The position numbers and the translations under genes were made by a program. Source: Hymenobacter oligotrophus (lineage in GTDB: Bacteria > Bacteroidota > Bacteroidia > Cytophagales > Hymenobacteraceae). Taken from it: DNA of 64,000 nucleotides. The notes below the pieces were generated by a model, which saw nothing but the letters and a program-made list of their open reading frames with translations, made no database searches and had not been told where the DNA came from. Of the stretch, positions 25,201 through 33,481 are shown in pieces (positions within the stretch are counted from its first letter, which is position 1; each line of letters starts with the position of its first letter). The stretch covers positions 2,418,001-2,482,000 of the forward strand of contig NZ_CP032317.1 of NCBI RefSeq assembly GCF_003574965.1, in the 5' to 3' direction.

Positions 25201-25538
25201 TTGCTCTGGCGCAGGTCGCCCACCGAGTTGTAGAGCATCAGGGTGGTTTTCGAGTACGGATAATACCCGATGAGCGACGTAATGCGCTGCAATTCCTGCT
25301 CGGCGTACTCGGCCGCGCGGCGTGCCGTGGCTTGGCCCCCGCCGTAGTAGTACACGTTGAAATTGGCCGTGCTGAGCAGTTGCCACTCAAACTGTTTGTA
25401 CTGGATGCGGGTACGGCCAAAGCTTTCCTGCGCGGTTTGCCCTACCGCCGCTCCGGCCGGAGCCAGCAGCGCCAGCAACAAAGCCGGCAGGCTTACACCC
25501 CAACGCAGGCGGGGCGACAAGTTGGACAAGTGCATCAT
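22293..25538 (-). CDS. TolB-like beta-propeller protein with N-terminal peptidase-MA-like domain and C-terminal barrel
   Basis: A 1081-aa secreted protein (signal peptide near residues 10-35). Residues ~50-280 resemble a gluzincin/peptidase-MA domain (ANFNVYYYGGGQATA, LQLPDWFVAGASAY), but the place of HExxH reads SYQITKVL, so it should be catalytically dead. Residues ~290-620 contain PD40/TolB-type blades (NEPVISPDGKRLAYTELD, VHSMAYSPDGKALAFSAT, HPVFMPDGNSLVFSSNRW). A Pro/Gln-rich linker then leads to an outer-membrane barrel ending KFYFTLGYDF. I recall the same organisation in unnamed Bacteroidota proteins annotated translocation protein TolB; the role is unknown. Two consecutive ATGs (25538, 25535) can start it. 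Confidence 0.78.
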   Translation of the reverse strand: MMHLSNLSPRLRWGVSLPALLLALLAPAGAAVGQTAQESFGRTRIQYKQFEWQLLSTANFNVYYYGGGQATARRAAEYAEQELQRITSLIGYYPYSKTTLMLYNSVGDLRQSNVGLNADKYQTGGETALLRMTKVQLAFQGQQTLFKRDLSYQITKVLLNDMMYGGSLKEVIQSSYLLQLPDWFVAGASAYAAEGWSVEMDDYMRDMTQKVDKDKAAQFFVRNPELAGQSVWNYIAERYGYTSVQNILNLTRITRDVETGISSSLNVPYRQFLRDWLGYYRQLNAQPETAYALPDEQRQVMHRNKRNLSFNEPVISPDGKRLAYTELDRGHYRVIVTGVDGSGRHVVYSGGYRTPDQEIDRRLPVLAWRNNAQLAIAEEVRGLVSLRLRSADGGAFGVFARLKEALPFADKGSSAFNPFSQVHSMAYSPDGKALAFSATRNGQADLYLLRAGSRQPERLTNDVFDDVHPVFMPDGNSLVFSSNRWLDSAGTAKGSFGAVVNNYDLFRYRLDGSAQPVEGLVATISNETRPRALSANELLYLSEESGVRSVYRYNLASRERTPVTNFLNNLKSFDYNASSGSLGFVAADRARDFVYAYPKYELPQSLRLSKTARQEILEDRSAAAARPRPQAQPQQTAPATTEPGNNAAQPAAPARNQGVDVSDYQFEEDTPQLRRRSNAPVAQQAAAAAPDLGLTGPMRYDTRFSLDNVVSTIYADPLLGIGLVGQASMSDLFEDHRIRAGIFALTDLRTSNIFAEYTNLKHRYDWSIGFQKQSNYVQLEETGAQVRMGRYEVTPGISYPLTHNLSVRGNLRYVASTISYLDDISRGDRREHYYGGSGELVFDNSVATGVNMLEGSRMKVGVMKLRELNDADGDFGKVYVDLRHYQKVHRQIIWANRASYGQFFGSSPKQFRLGGMDNWLNARTDDFREVRPQIDASPTDFFYQQYVTNLRGFNYNTRSGPKYVLFNSELRVPIIQYFSRKPIYSGFFRNLQLTGFVDAGTAYRGSNPFNVNNSFNTRPYAGNDNAFSGTVTNFQNPFLVGYGAGARTTLLGFYGKLDAAWGRENGQERGPKFYFTLGYDF

Positions 25539-25571
25539 AGAAGCCGCGTATAGGCTGAAGGGGAGGGTAAC

Positions 25572-26669
25572 TCAGGCGGGCGACGCCGTTGCCGAAGCAG
25601 CAGCAGTATACAACGCCTGATAACGTATAATATTGACTTCTGGCCAAAGCTGTTTTTCAGATTCCAGGGCATCGGCCAACACCTGTGCTAAGCGCGGTGC
25701 CAGCAGCACGCCTTTTGAACCCAGGCCATTGAAAACCGCCAGTGCCGGATGCACCGGGTGTGTGCCCAACAAGGGCTTACGGTCGCGCACGGCAGGCCGT
25801 ACGCCTACCCGCTGCCCCACCACGCGAAAAGGCACCGTGGTCAGGTCGCGCAAGCGCTGCGTAAGCTCGGCGCGAGCCTCGGCCGTTGGCTGCAGCTCAA
25901 AAGGCGGCCAACGGTAAGTTGCTCCTACTCGCACCTGGCCATTGCCCAAGGGCACCACGTAGGCGCCGCGGTTGAGCACGTAGCCGGCGGGCAGTTCGGG
26001 CGCTTCCACATCGAGTACTTCGCCTTGGTTGGGCGTAACCGGCAACCAGCTAAACCACGGGTTGCGCACCACCGCCGCGCCTTCGCAGAATACCACGTGG
26101 CGGACCCGCAACTCGCGGCCGTAACTTACGCCCAACTCATCGGGAACAAGCAGCTCCGACACAAAAGTTTCGGGGCGCAACCAGCCCTGTTCGCGCCCTT
26201 GGTTACCTAGGGCATCGAGCAGCGCCGTGGTATCAACCCAGCCGCCGTGCTTTAGTTGCAAACCTCCGAAAGGGTGCAGCAGGCCGGGCACCTCGGGCAG
26301 ACCTAGGGCCGGATCGGCCACGTAGTCGCCCCACGGCTGATCGGCCGAGCGGCCAAGTACGTCGTTCTGCTCGCGCACCGACGAAAACAGCTTCAGAATA
26401 GGTGTTTCGAAAAAGAAGCGGCGCCCAAATTCGGTCTCCAACGCTTGGTAAAATTCCTGCGCGGCAGGCAGCAAATCATCGATGCGCCAAGCCAGCGCAA
26501 ACCGCTTGCCGGCCACGGGATTGATGAGCCCGGCGGCCACGCGCGTGGCCGAGTTGGGCTGGTGTTCATCGAGTACTACCACGCGCAAACCACGGCGGCG
26601 CAGCTCCCACCCGAGGGTGGCGCCGGCTATACCGTGGCCTATAATCAGGTAATCGGCTTGCTCTTGCAT
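25572..26669 (-). CDS. FAD-dependent oxidoreductase of the DAO family
   Basis: 365 aa. The N-terminal dinucleotide-binding motif is YLIIGHGIAGATLGWELRRRG, followed by the Glu/Asp end of the second strand (VVVLDEHQPNS). C-terminal motifs include VRVGATYRWPPFE, GVRPAVRDRKPLLGTHP and the FAD-contacting FNGLGSKGVLLAPRLAQVLAD. This pattern fits glycine/D-amino-acid oxidase-like proteins, and the substrate cannot be assigned. ATG 26669 (MQEQADYLIIG) is chosen because the 22 residues encoded before it lack family character. Confidence 0.85.
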   Translation of the reverse strand: MQEQADYLIIGHGIAGATLGWELRRRGLRVVVLDEHQPNSATRVAAGLINPVAGKRFALAWRIDDLLPAAQEFYQALETEFGRRFFFETPILKLFSSVREQNDVLGRSADQPWGDYVADPALGLPEVPGLLHPFGGLQLKHGGWVDTTALLDALGNQGREQGWLRPETFVSELLVPDELGVSYGRELRVRHVVFCEGAAVVRNPWFSWLPVTPNQGEVLDVEAPELPAGYVLNRGAYVVPLGNGQVRVGATYRWPPFELQPTAEARAELTQRLRDLTTVPFRVVGQRVGVRPAVRDRKPLLGTHPVHPALAVFNGLGSKGVLLAPRLAQVLADALESEKQLWPEVNIIRYQALYTAAASATASPA

Positions 26670-26760
26670 TCCTAGCAAAATACGCACTTTCCGTTGCTGA
26701 ATGCGTAACTTACCCTCCCTTTGTATGCCGCTCACCTAGGGCTGGCCTTTTCCTGACTGC

Positions 26761-27399
26761 ATGATTGTTTCGGGCTTTACGTTCAACGCCTTCTCCGAAA
26801 ACACCTACCTGCTGCACGATGCCTCCGGCGCCTGCGCCATCGTCGACCCCGGCTGCTACGACCGCGCCGAACAGCAGCAACTTCGCCAATTCATCACCGA
26901 CCAAGGCCTGCGCGTGGAGCTGCTGCTGAACACGCACTGCCACATCGACCACGTATTTGGCAACCAGTTTGTGCTCGATACCTGGCCCGGCACGCCTTTC
27001 CTCATCCACGAGGCCGACCTGGCTACTTTGCGCGCTGTGCCCACCTACGCTCCGGTGTACGGTTTCCCGCACTACACCCCCGCCGAACCTACCGGTTTCC
27101 TGAAGCCGGGCGAACCGCTGATGTTTGGCGACACCGAGTTGGAGGTGCGCTTTGCCCCCGGCCACGCTCCTGGCCACGTGGTGTTCTACCATGCCCCCAG
27201 CAAGGCGGTAATCGGCGGCGACGTGCTGTTCCAGAGCAGCATCGGCCGCACCGACTTACCCGGCGGCGACTTCGACACCCTGATTCGCAGCATTCGGGAG
27301 CAGTTGTTTACCCTGCCCGACGACGTAACGGTATACCCCGGCCACGGCCCGGCCACCACCATTGGCGTAGAGCGCCGTACCAACCCATTTCTGCGCTAG
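26761..27399 (+). CDS. metallo-beta-lactamase-fold hydrolase (glyoxalase II-like)
   Basis: A 212-aa cytoplasmic MBL-fold enzyme. Metal ligands: THCHIDHVFG (HxHxDH), FAPGHAPGHVVFY (third His), GGDVLFQSSIGRTDLPGGD (bridging Asp) and YPGHGPATTIGVER (last His). The IGRTDLPGG signature belongs to the YcbL/glyoxalase-II-like group, whose members often hydrolyse thioesters. It is followed after 13 nt by pssA and probably forms an operon with it. Confidence 0.9.
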   Translation: MIVSGFTFNAFSENTYLLHDASGACAIVDPGCYDRAEQQQLRQFITDQGLRVELLLNTHCHIDHVFGNQFVLDTWPGTPFLIHEADLATLRAVPTYAPVYGFPHYTPAEPTGFLKPGEPLMFGDTELEVRFAPGHAPGHVVFYHAPSKAVIGGDVLFQSSIGRTDLPGGDFDTLIRSIREQLFTLPDDVTVYPGHGPATTIGVERRTNPFLR

Positions 27400-27412
27400 G
27401 CTTCAGGCTGAC

Positions 27413-28144
27413 ATGGCAATCAAAAACCATATTCCGAACGCACTCACCTGCGTCAATCTGCTGTGCGGTTGCGTGGCGCTGAGCATCATCCTAGGTACCA
27501 ACACCAGCACATTCCGGCCAGGCACCGATTGGCAAGCGCTACTGCCAGCCGCCGTGCTCATCGGTATTGCCGCTATTGCCGACTTCTTCGACGGTTTGGT
27601 AGCCCGCGCCTTGCGCGTTTCGTCTCCGATCGGCAAAGACCTGGACTCGCTGGCCGACATGGTTTCGTTTGGCGTGGTGCCAGGCGCCTTCCTGTTCAAG
27701 CTGCTGCAAAACGCTACCGCAGCCAACGACTCGCCCTTGGCTTATTTGGCCTTTACGGTCAGTATTTTCTCGGCGCTACGCTTGGCCAAGTTCAACAACG
27801 ACACGCGCCAGTCCGATTCGTTTATCGGCCTGCCCACGCCGGCTTGCACCATTTTGGTTACCTCGCTGCCCATCATTCTGCTGAACGACCAGTTTGGCGT
27901 GAGCGGCATTATCCTGAACCAATGGGTGCTGCTGGCACTTACGTTGGTGCTTTCGGGTTTGCTGGTTGCTGAATTGCCACTGTTTGCGCTTAAATTCAAG
28001 AACCTAAGCTGGCAAGACAATTCGCTGCGTTTCGTGTTTCTGATTGCGACGGTAGTCTTGCTGATGCTCCTCAAAGCTTCGGCGGTACCGCTCGTTATTT
28101 TGCTGTACGTGCTGCTCTCGGTGCTGCGCCCTTCGCACGGATAG
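27413..28144 (+). CDS. pssA: CDP-diacylglycerol-serine O-phosphatidyltransferase
   Basis: A 243-aa membrane enzyme that makes phosphatidylserine, the precursor of phosphatidylethanolamine. The CDP-alcohol phosphatidyltransferase motif D-G-x2-A-R-x8-G-x3-D-x3-D is seen as DFFDGLVARALRVSSPIGKD followed by LDSLADMVSF. About six hydrophobic segments are present, including GIAAIADF before the motif and TVVLLMLLKASAVPLVILLYVLL at the end. Length is usual for the subclass II enzyme. Confidence 0.93.
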   Translation: MAIKNHIPNALTCVNLLCGCVALSIILGTNTSTFRPGTDWQALLPAAVLIGIAAIADFFDGLVARALRVSSPIGKDLDSLADMVSFGVVPGAFLFKLLQNATAANDSPLAYLAFTVSIFSALRLAKFNNDTRQSDSFIGLPTPACTILVTSLPIILLNDQFGVSGIILNQWVLLALTLVLSGLLVAELPLFALKFKNLSWQDNSLRFVFLIATVVLLMLLKASAVPLVILLYVLLSVLRPSHG

Positions 28145-28260
28145 TGCCCACAATATTTTGTGTGAGCGGCAGTTGTAGCTGCATCTAGTGTGTTGGCCCG
28201 GCTTTATTTTATCGAACCTACCTAGGCGCTGCTCAGCCCCACTTAGTTGCTCGTTTGTTC

Positions 28261-31200
28261 ATGCGCTTTTTTACCTCGCTTCTCGTTCTGGCAATAATGG
28301 GTTGGTCGTGGGCCGCTTGGGCGCAGGCTCCGGCTCAGCGGGTTCAGCTCACGTGGCGTGGGCAGGGAGTGGCGTTTCCGCAAGGCGGCCAGGGCGTACG
28401 GGTGCCCACGTTCACCGCCGGCGTTTTCGGGGCGGGCCAGCGGGTGCCCAGCCTGCACCTGCGCCTAGGTGGCTACGTTACCGAAGTACAACTGCAGGCC
28501 ACGCAGTATGCCGCTTTCACGGCGCAAGAGGCCGCTGCGTTTGGCAATGCCAACATTGGCCCGGCGCCGCAGGTGCAACTGCGCTACGGCACCGAAAACC
28601 GCCAGCCCGTTACGCTAGCCGCGGTGGTGCCGCTGCGCCGCAACCCCCAAAGCGGGCAGCTCGAAAAGCTGGTTTCGTTTGAATACACCTACCGTACCGG
28701 CAGCAGCCCGGTGCAGGCGCGCACCAACCGCACCTACGCCCCCAACTCGGTGCTGCGCCAGGGCGAGTGGTTTAAAATTGGCGTTACCAACACCAGCTTG
28801 GGCAACGGCAACGTGTTCAAGCTCGACAAAACGTTTTTGCGCAACCTAGGGCTGCCTGTTCAATCGCTCGACCCTAGACGGCTGCAGCTATACGGCCACA
28901 GCATGGGCATGCTGCCGCAGGCCAACAGCGCCCCGCGCCCCGACGACCTCGAGGAAAACGCCATTTACTTTGCCGACAACGGCAGCAACAACGCTGCCCT
29001 CGACGACGACGAGTTTTTTCTGTTTTACTCGCCCGGCCCGCACACCTGGGAGCTGAGCGGCGGGCGTTTCCGGCACCGGCTTAATCTCTACACCGATACG
29101 GCTTATTACTTTCTGACCGTAGGCAGCGCGCCAGGCAAACGCGTAGCGCCGGCGCCGGCTGTAAGCGGCACCCCCACGGCCGAAATCCGCGAATACACCG
29201 ACCATTTTTTCTACGAGCGCGACCTGATCAACCTGCTGAAGTCGGGCCGGCAGTGGTTGGGCGAAACGTTCAGCGGCAACACCGGGCTGCAAAAGGAGTT
29301 TACGTTTGCCAATGTCACTGATTTGGTGCCCGGCAGCCCGCTGCTCATTACATCGTCGGCGGCCGCCAGGGCCTTGCCACCAGGCGGCACTACTTCCTTC
29401 AGCCTCACGCTCAACGGCGTAAACCTAGGCACCCAGATCATTCGCAACATAAGCTGCAACCCTGGCACGGCCTTTTGTTACGAAGAAGCCGCCAACACCG
29501 AGGTCGGCACCTACACCGCCGCGGCCCCAGCCGGGCCCGATGTGCGCGTTGGGCTCAGGTACTCCCCTACCCCCGCCGACCTTTCGGCCTCGGGCTACCT
29601 CGATTATTTGGAAGTGCAAGCGCGGCGGCAGCTTAGGCTAGGCAACACGCCGTTGTTGTTTCGCTCGCTCGAAAACACATTTTCGGGCGCCCTGAGCACC
29701 TTCGTGTTGCAAAACGCCAATAACGCTTTGGTGTGGGATGTAACCGAAGCCCGCACGCCGCAAGCTGTGGCCCACACCGGCGGACGCTTCTTGGCGCGCA
29801 CCAGCCAAGCCCGCGAATATGTGGCCTTCAACCCGGCCGGCAGCTTCGAGGCACCTAGGGCTTTTGGCCGGGTGGCCAACCAAAACCTGCACGCCATCGG
29901 GGCCGGTGCACCCGTCGACTTAGCCATTGTTACGCATCCGCTGTTTGTGGCCGAAGCCGAGCGCCTGGCAGCCCACCGCCGCACGCACGACGGCTTGCGC
30001 ACCGCCGTAGTAACCACCCATCAGATTTACAACGAGTTTAGCTCGGGCGGGCAGGACATTACGGCCATCCGCGACTTCGTAAAGATGCTGTACGACCGCC
30101 GAGGCGGCACGGCAGGCCTCTACGTGCTGCTGCTAGGCGACGCCTCGTACGACTACAAAGCCGACGCGAGCAACGCCGCCAATCAGCTCCCGGCTTGGTG
30201 GAAAGACAGGCAGATCAAGGACGCCGACAACCAAAACCTGGTGCCCACCTACGAGGCCATCGAGTCATTTGCCCGAGTCTCACCGCGCTACAACGGGCAA
30301 GGCGTGTCGTACTGCTCCGACGATTACTATGCTTTCCTCGACGATAACGAAGGCGCTTGGGCCGAAGACGGCTCGGCTGGGGCGCAGGTAATGGATGCCG
30401 CTGTGGGGCGCTTACCGGTTCGTTTCACCAGCAAGCAAGCCAACACTGCCGCCATGGCCGCCGAGGTGGTGCGCAAGCTGGTTGAATACGACCAAGCCAC
30501 GGCCCACGGCAAATGGCGCAACCGCCTCACCTTCGTGGCCGACGATGGCGACAGCAACTTGCACCTCAGCAATTCCGAAGACACTGCCAATCCCTTGGTA
30601 AGCACTCAGCCGGGTTTTCAGGTAAACAAGGTTTACCTCGATATGTACCCGCAGGTAAGCACTTCGGGTGGGCAACGCTCGCCTAATGCTACCGCAGCCC
30701 TCGATGCCGCCATCGAGCAAGGCTCGCTTATCGTAAGCTACGCTGGCCATGGCGGGCCCACGGCCTGGGCCGATGAAAAGCTAATCACCGAGGCCTCGGT
30801 GCAGCAGCTGCAAAACCGCCAGCGGCTTACCTTCATGTTTACGGGCACCTGCGATTTTGCCCAGTACGACGACCCCGGCCTAACCTCGGCCGGCGAGCAG
30901 ATGCTTACCGACACGCCCAACGGCGCCATTGGCTTGCTCACTACCACGCGCTTGGTATACGCCCAAAACAACCAAGCTTTGGCCAATGCTTTTTACCGGC
31001 ACCTGTTTCAGCGCAACGCGGCCACGGGCCGTTGGCCGCGCCTAGGTGATGCCGTGGTGTTTGGCAAAAACAACGACTTCGAGGACGTATACAACCGCAA
31101 CTTCTCGTTGCTCGGCGACCCGTCGATGCGCTTGGCTATGCCGCATCTGGTGGCCCGTAGCACGCGCATCAGCGATGCCACCGACCCGGCCCGAACCCCG

Positions 31201-32235
31201 CTCGATACCGTGCGGGCGCTGCAGCGCGTACGGCTCGAAGGCGAGGTAGTCAACTCCGTGGGCAGTGCCTTGCAGAGCGACTTCAACGGCAAAGTGCAGG
31301 TAACGGTGTTTGAAAAAACCGACACCCTACGCACGCTAGGCAATGAAAACCCGCCGACCGCCGTTGCGGTGCAGCGCAACGTAGTGTACGACGGCCAAGC
31401 TACCGTACGCAACGGCCGCTTTGCCGTGCAATTCGTAGTACCCAAAGACATCAACTACCGCTTCGGGCTGGGCAAAATCAGCTTGTACGCTTCCGATTCG
31501 GTGCGCAACATCGACGCCCACGGCGCCAACCCGCGCATTGTGGTGGGCGGGGCCGCCCAGGCGGGGCTTACCGATACCATTCCGCCCGCCATCCGGCTGG
31601 CTATGGATACGGAGTCGTTTGTGTTCGGCGGCCTTACCCGGCCCAACACCACGCTGCTGGCCAGCCTGAGCGACTCGAGCGGTATCAACACCGCCGGCAC
31701 GGGCATTGGCCACGAGCTTACGGCCACGCTCGACAACGACCCCGGCAAAGTGACGGTGCTTAACGAGTTCTATACCGCTGACCTAAACAAATTTACCAGC
31801 GGCCGGGTACGCTACTTGTTTAAGGGCCTGACCCCGGGGCCACACGTACTACGGGTAAAAGCCTGGGATAATTTCAACAACTCCGGCGAGCGAGAAATCG
31901 AGTTCATTGTGGCTCGCGACGAAAAATTAGCGCTAAGCCATATTATAAACTACCCCAATCCGTTTGCTACCCATACGGCCTTTCACTTCGACCACAACCG
32001 CCCAGGCGAAGATCTTGATATACAAGTGCAGATTTTCACCGTTTCGGGCAAACTCGTACGTACCCTCTCCGCGTATGTGCCCGCAAGCGAGTCTCACGTC
32101 AAGACAATTACTTGGAACGGCCGCGACGAATACAACGACCAGCTCGCCCGGGGCGTGTACGTGTACCGCTTAAGCGTGCGCACCTCGCGCGATGCGCCGG
32201 TAAGCAAATACGAGAAGCTGGTTCTTCTTAATTAA
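28261..32235 (+). CDS. porU: type IX secretion sortase PorU
   Basis: A 1324-aa surface protease of the gingipain (C25) family that removes T9SS C-terminal signals and attaches cargo to lipid. Signal peptide MRFFTSLLVLAIMGWSWAAWAQ; the start is ATG 28261, as the frame only extends to a TTG further up. The C25 catalytic region shows VLLLGDASYDYKA, the catalytic His in IVSYAGHGGPTAW and the catalytic Cys in FMFTGTCDFAQYDDPG, followed by TTTRLVYAQNNQALANAFY. The C-terminal ~90 residues keep a sorting-domain-like fold (IINYPNPFATHTAF, ARGVYVYRLSV). The adjacent porV encodes its partner. Confidence 0.95.
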   Translation: MRFFTSLLVLAIMGWSWAAWAQAPAQRVQLTWRGQGVAFPQGGQGVRVPTFTAGVFGAGQRVPSLHLRLGGYVTEVQLQATQYAAFTAQEAAAFGNANIGPAPQVQLRYGTENRQPVTLAAVVPLRRNPQSGQLEKLVSFEYTYRTGSSPVQARTNRTYAPNSVLRQGEWFKIGVTNTSLGNGNVFKLDKTFLRNLGLPVQSLDPRRLQLYGHSMGMLPQANSAPRPDDLEENAIYFADNGSNNAALDDDEFFLFYSPGPHTWELSGGRFRHRLNLYTDTAYYFLTVGSAPGKRVAPAPAVSGTPTAEIREYTDHFFYERDLINLLKSGRQWLGETFSGNTGLQKEFTFANVTDLVPGSPLLITSSAAARALPPGGTTSFSLTLNGVNLGTQIIRNISCNPGTAFCYEEAANTEVGTYTAAAPAGPDVRVGLRYSPTPADLSASGYLDYLEVQARRQLRLGNTPLLFRSLENTFSGALSTFVLQNANNALVWDVTEARTPQAVAHTGGRFLARTSQAREYVAFNPAGSFEAPRAFGRVANQNLHAIGAGAPVDLAIVTHPLFVAEAERLAAHRRTHDGLRTAVVTTHQIYNEFSSGGQDITAIRDFVKMLYDRRGGTAGLYVLLLGDASYDYKADASNAANQLPAWWKDRQIKDADNQNLVPTYEAIESFARVSPRYNGQGVSYCSDDYYAFLDDNEGAWAEDGSAGAQVMDAAVGRLPVRFTSKQANTAAMAAEVVRKLVEYDQATAHGKWRNRLTFVADDGDSNLHLSNSEDTANPLVSTQPGFQVNKVYLDMYPQVSTSGGQRSPNATAALDAAIEQGSLIVSYAGHGGPTAWADEKLITEASVQQLQNRQRLTFMFTGTCDFAQYDDPGLTSAGEQMLTDTPNGAIGLLTTTRLVYAQNNQALANAFYRHLFQRNAATGRWPRLGDAVVFGKNNDFEDVYNRNFSLLGDPSMRLAMPHLVARSTRISDATDPARTPLDTVRALQRVRLEGEVVNSVGSALQSDFNGKVQVTVFEKTDTLRTLGNENPPTAVAVQRNVVYDGQATVRNGRFAVQFVVPKDINYRFGLGKISLYASDSVRNIDAHGANPRIVVGGAAQAGLTDTIPPAIRLAMDTESFVFGGLTRPNTTLLASLSDSSGINTAGTGIGHELTATLDNDPGKVTVLNEFYTADLNKFTSGRVRYLFKGLTPGPHVLRVKAWDNFNNSGEREIEFIVARDEKLALSHIINYPNPFATHTAFHFDHNRPGEDLDIQVQIFTVSGKLVRTLSAYVPASESHVKTITWNGRDEYNDQLARGVYVYRLSVRTSRDAPVSKYEKLVLLN

Positions 32236-32287
32236 GCTGCTGCCTGCTTTTTTCTACCTTCCGCCTTTCCGAACCTTTTCTCTGCAT

Positions 32288-33475
32288 ATGCCCTCTTCGA
32301 AGTCGACAGCCATGCGTTTGCTACTGCCAGCACTGCTCGGCACAGCTGGCGCTGCGCAGGCCCAAAAGCTACCCAACACCATTACCACAGCTGTACCGTT
32401 CATTACCATCAGCCCCGATGCCCGATCGGCGGCCCTAGGTGATGCTGGCGCTGCCATTTCGCCGGATGCGAATGCACCGTTCCACAACGCGGGAAAGCTG
32501 GGCTTTTTGCGCAACCCCTACGGCGCTTCGGCCTCGTATTCGCCCTGGCTGCGCAACGTTACCGACGACATGAGCATTTCGGCCCTGTCGGGGTACAAAA
32601 AACTTGGGGAACGTTCGGCCCTGGCTGCCTCACTGACTTATTTTGACCTAGGCTCCATCGATTTTCGCAGCAGCACCAATCAGCCCGAAGGTACTTTCAA
32701 CCCGAAGGAATATTCGGTAAGTGTTACCTACGGTCAGAAATTGAGTGAGTACTTAGGCGTGGGCGTTACCACTCGCTACATTCGCTCGAACCTTACCGGC
32801 AGCCAAATTGCCGATAGCCGCCCCGGCAACGCCTTCGCCGTCGACCTAGGAGCTTACTACTCACGCGACGTGACCATCGGCGCCGGCGACTACAACCTGG
32901 CTTTTGGTGCCGCTGTATCGAACATCGGCAACAAGATTACCTACACCCGCGCCGACCAAGCCGATTTCCTGCCCACTAACCTGAAGCTGGGCACGGCCAT
33001 TACGCGCGAGTTAGATGCTTTCAACAAGATTACCCTCACCGTGGATGCCAACAAACTGCTGGTGCCCACGCCGTATTACATCGACGGTGTTGATTCGTCG
33101 GACCCGGCCGTTGTGGCGGAGAACGACCGGATTTCCCGCAAGTCTATCGTAAGCGGCATCCTAGGTTCTTTTAGTGATGCACCTGGCGGCGCCAGCGAAG
33201 AATTTAAAGAAATTAACCTCTCGGCCGGCGCCGAGTACTGGTACAACGATTTGCTAGCCGCCCGCGTAGGCTATTTCTACGAAAACCCGCTTAAAGGCGA
33301 CCGTCAGTACCTATGCTTGGGCCTAGGCCTACGCTACCAGGTGTTTGGAGTTGATGCTGCCTACCTGGTGCCCAACTCCCGCGCCAATCCGCTTGCCAAT
33401 ACTATTCGGGTTTCGCTCCACTTCAACTTCGGAAACGCCAGCGACAACGCCTCTTCCGGCGATTCCTTAAACTAA
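32288..33475 (+). CDS. porV: type IX secretion outer-membrane protein PorV
   Basis: A 395-aa outer-membrane barrel (14-stranded, FadL-like family) that receives T9SS cargo from the SprA translocon and delivers it to PorU. The signal peptide lies near residues 9-26 (MRLLLPALLGTAGAAQAQ). The mature start TAVPFITISPDARSAALGDAG is the characteristic PorV N-terminus, and barrel strands such as SALAASLTYFDLGSI and KEYSVSVTYGQKLSEYLGVG follow. ATG 32288 or ATG 32312 could start it. It lies 52 nt after porU in the same unit. Confidence 0.95.
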   Translation: MPSSKSTAMRLLLPALLGTAGAAQAQKLPNTITTAVPFITISPDARSAALGDAGAAISPDANAPFHNAGKLGFLRNPYGASASYSPWLRNVTDDMSISALSGYKKLGERSALAASLTYFDLGSIDFRSSTNQPEGTFNPKEYSVSVTYGQKLSEYLGVGVTTRYIRSNLTGSQIADSRPGNAFAVDLGAYYSRDVTIGAGDYNLAFGAAVSNIGNKITYTRADQADFLPTNLKLGTAITRELDAFNKITLTVDANKLLVPTPYYIDGVDSSDPAVVAENDRISRKSIVSGILGSFSDAPGGASEEFKEINLSAGAEYWYNDLLAARVGYFYENPLKGDRQYLCLGLGLRYQVFGVDAAYLVPNSRANPLANTIRVSLHFNFGNASDNASSGDSLN

Positions 33476-33481
33476 TTGTCG

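Noticed and set aside
23727-25553. A 608-codon open frame on the plus strand opposite the TolB-like gene
   Set aside because: It is the antisense shadow of a high-GC gene: His/Val/Ala-rich, no recognisable domain, no promoter, and the minus-strand protein has clear domains.
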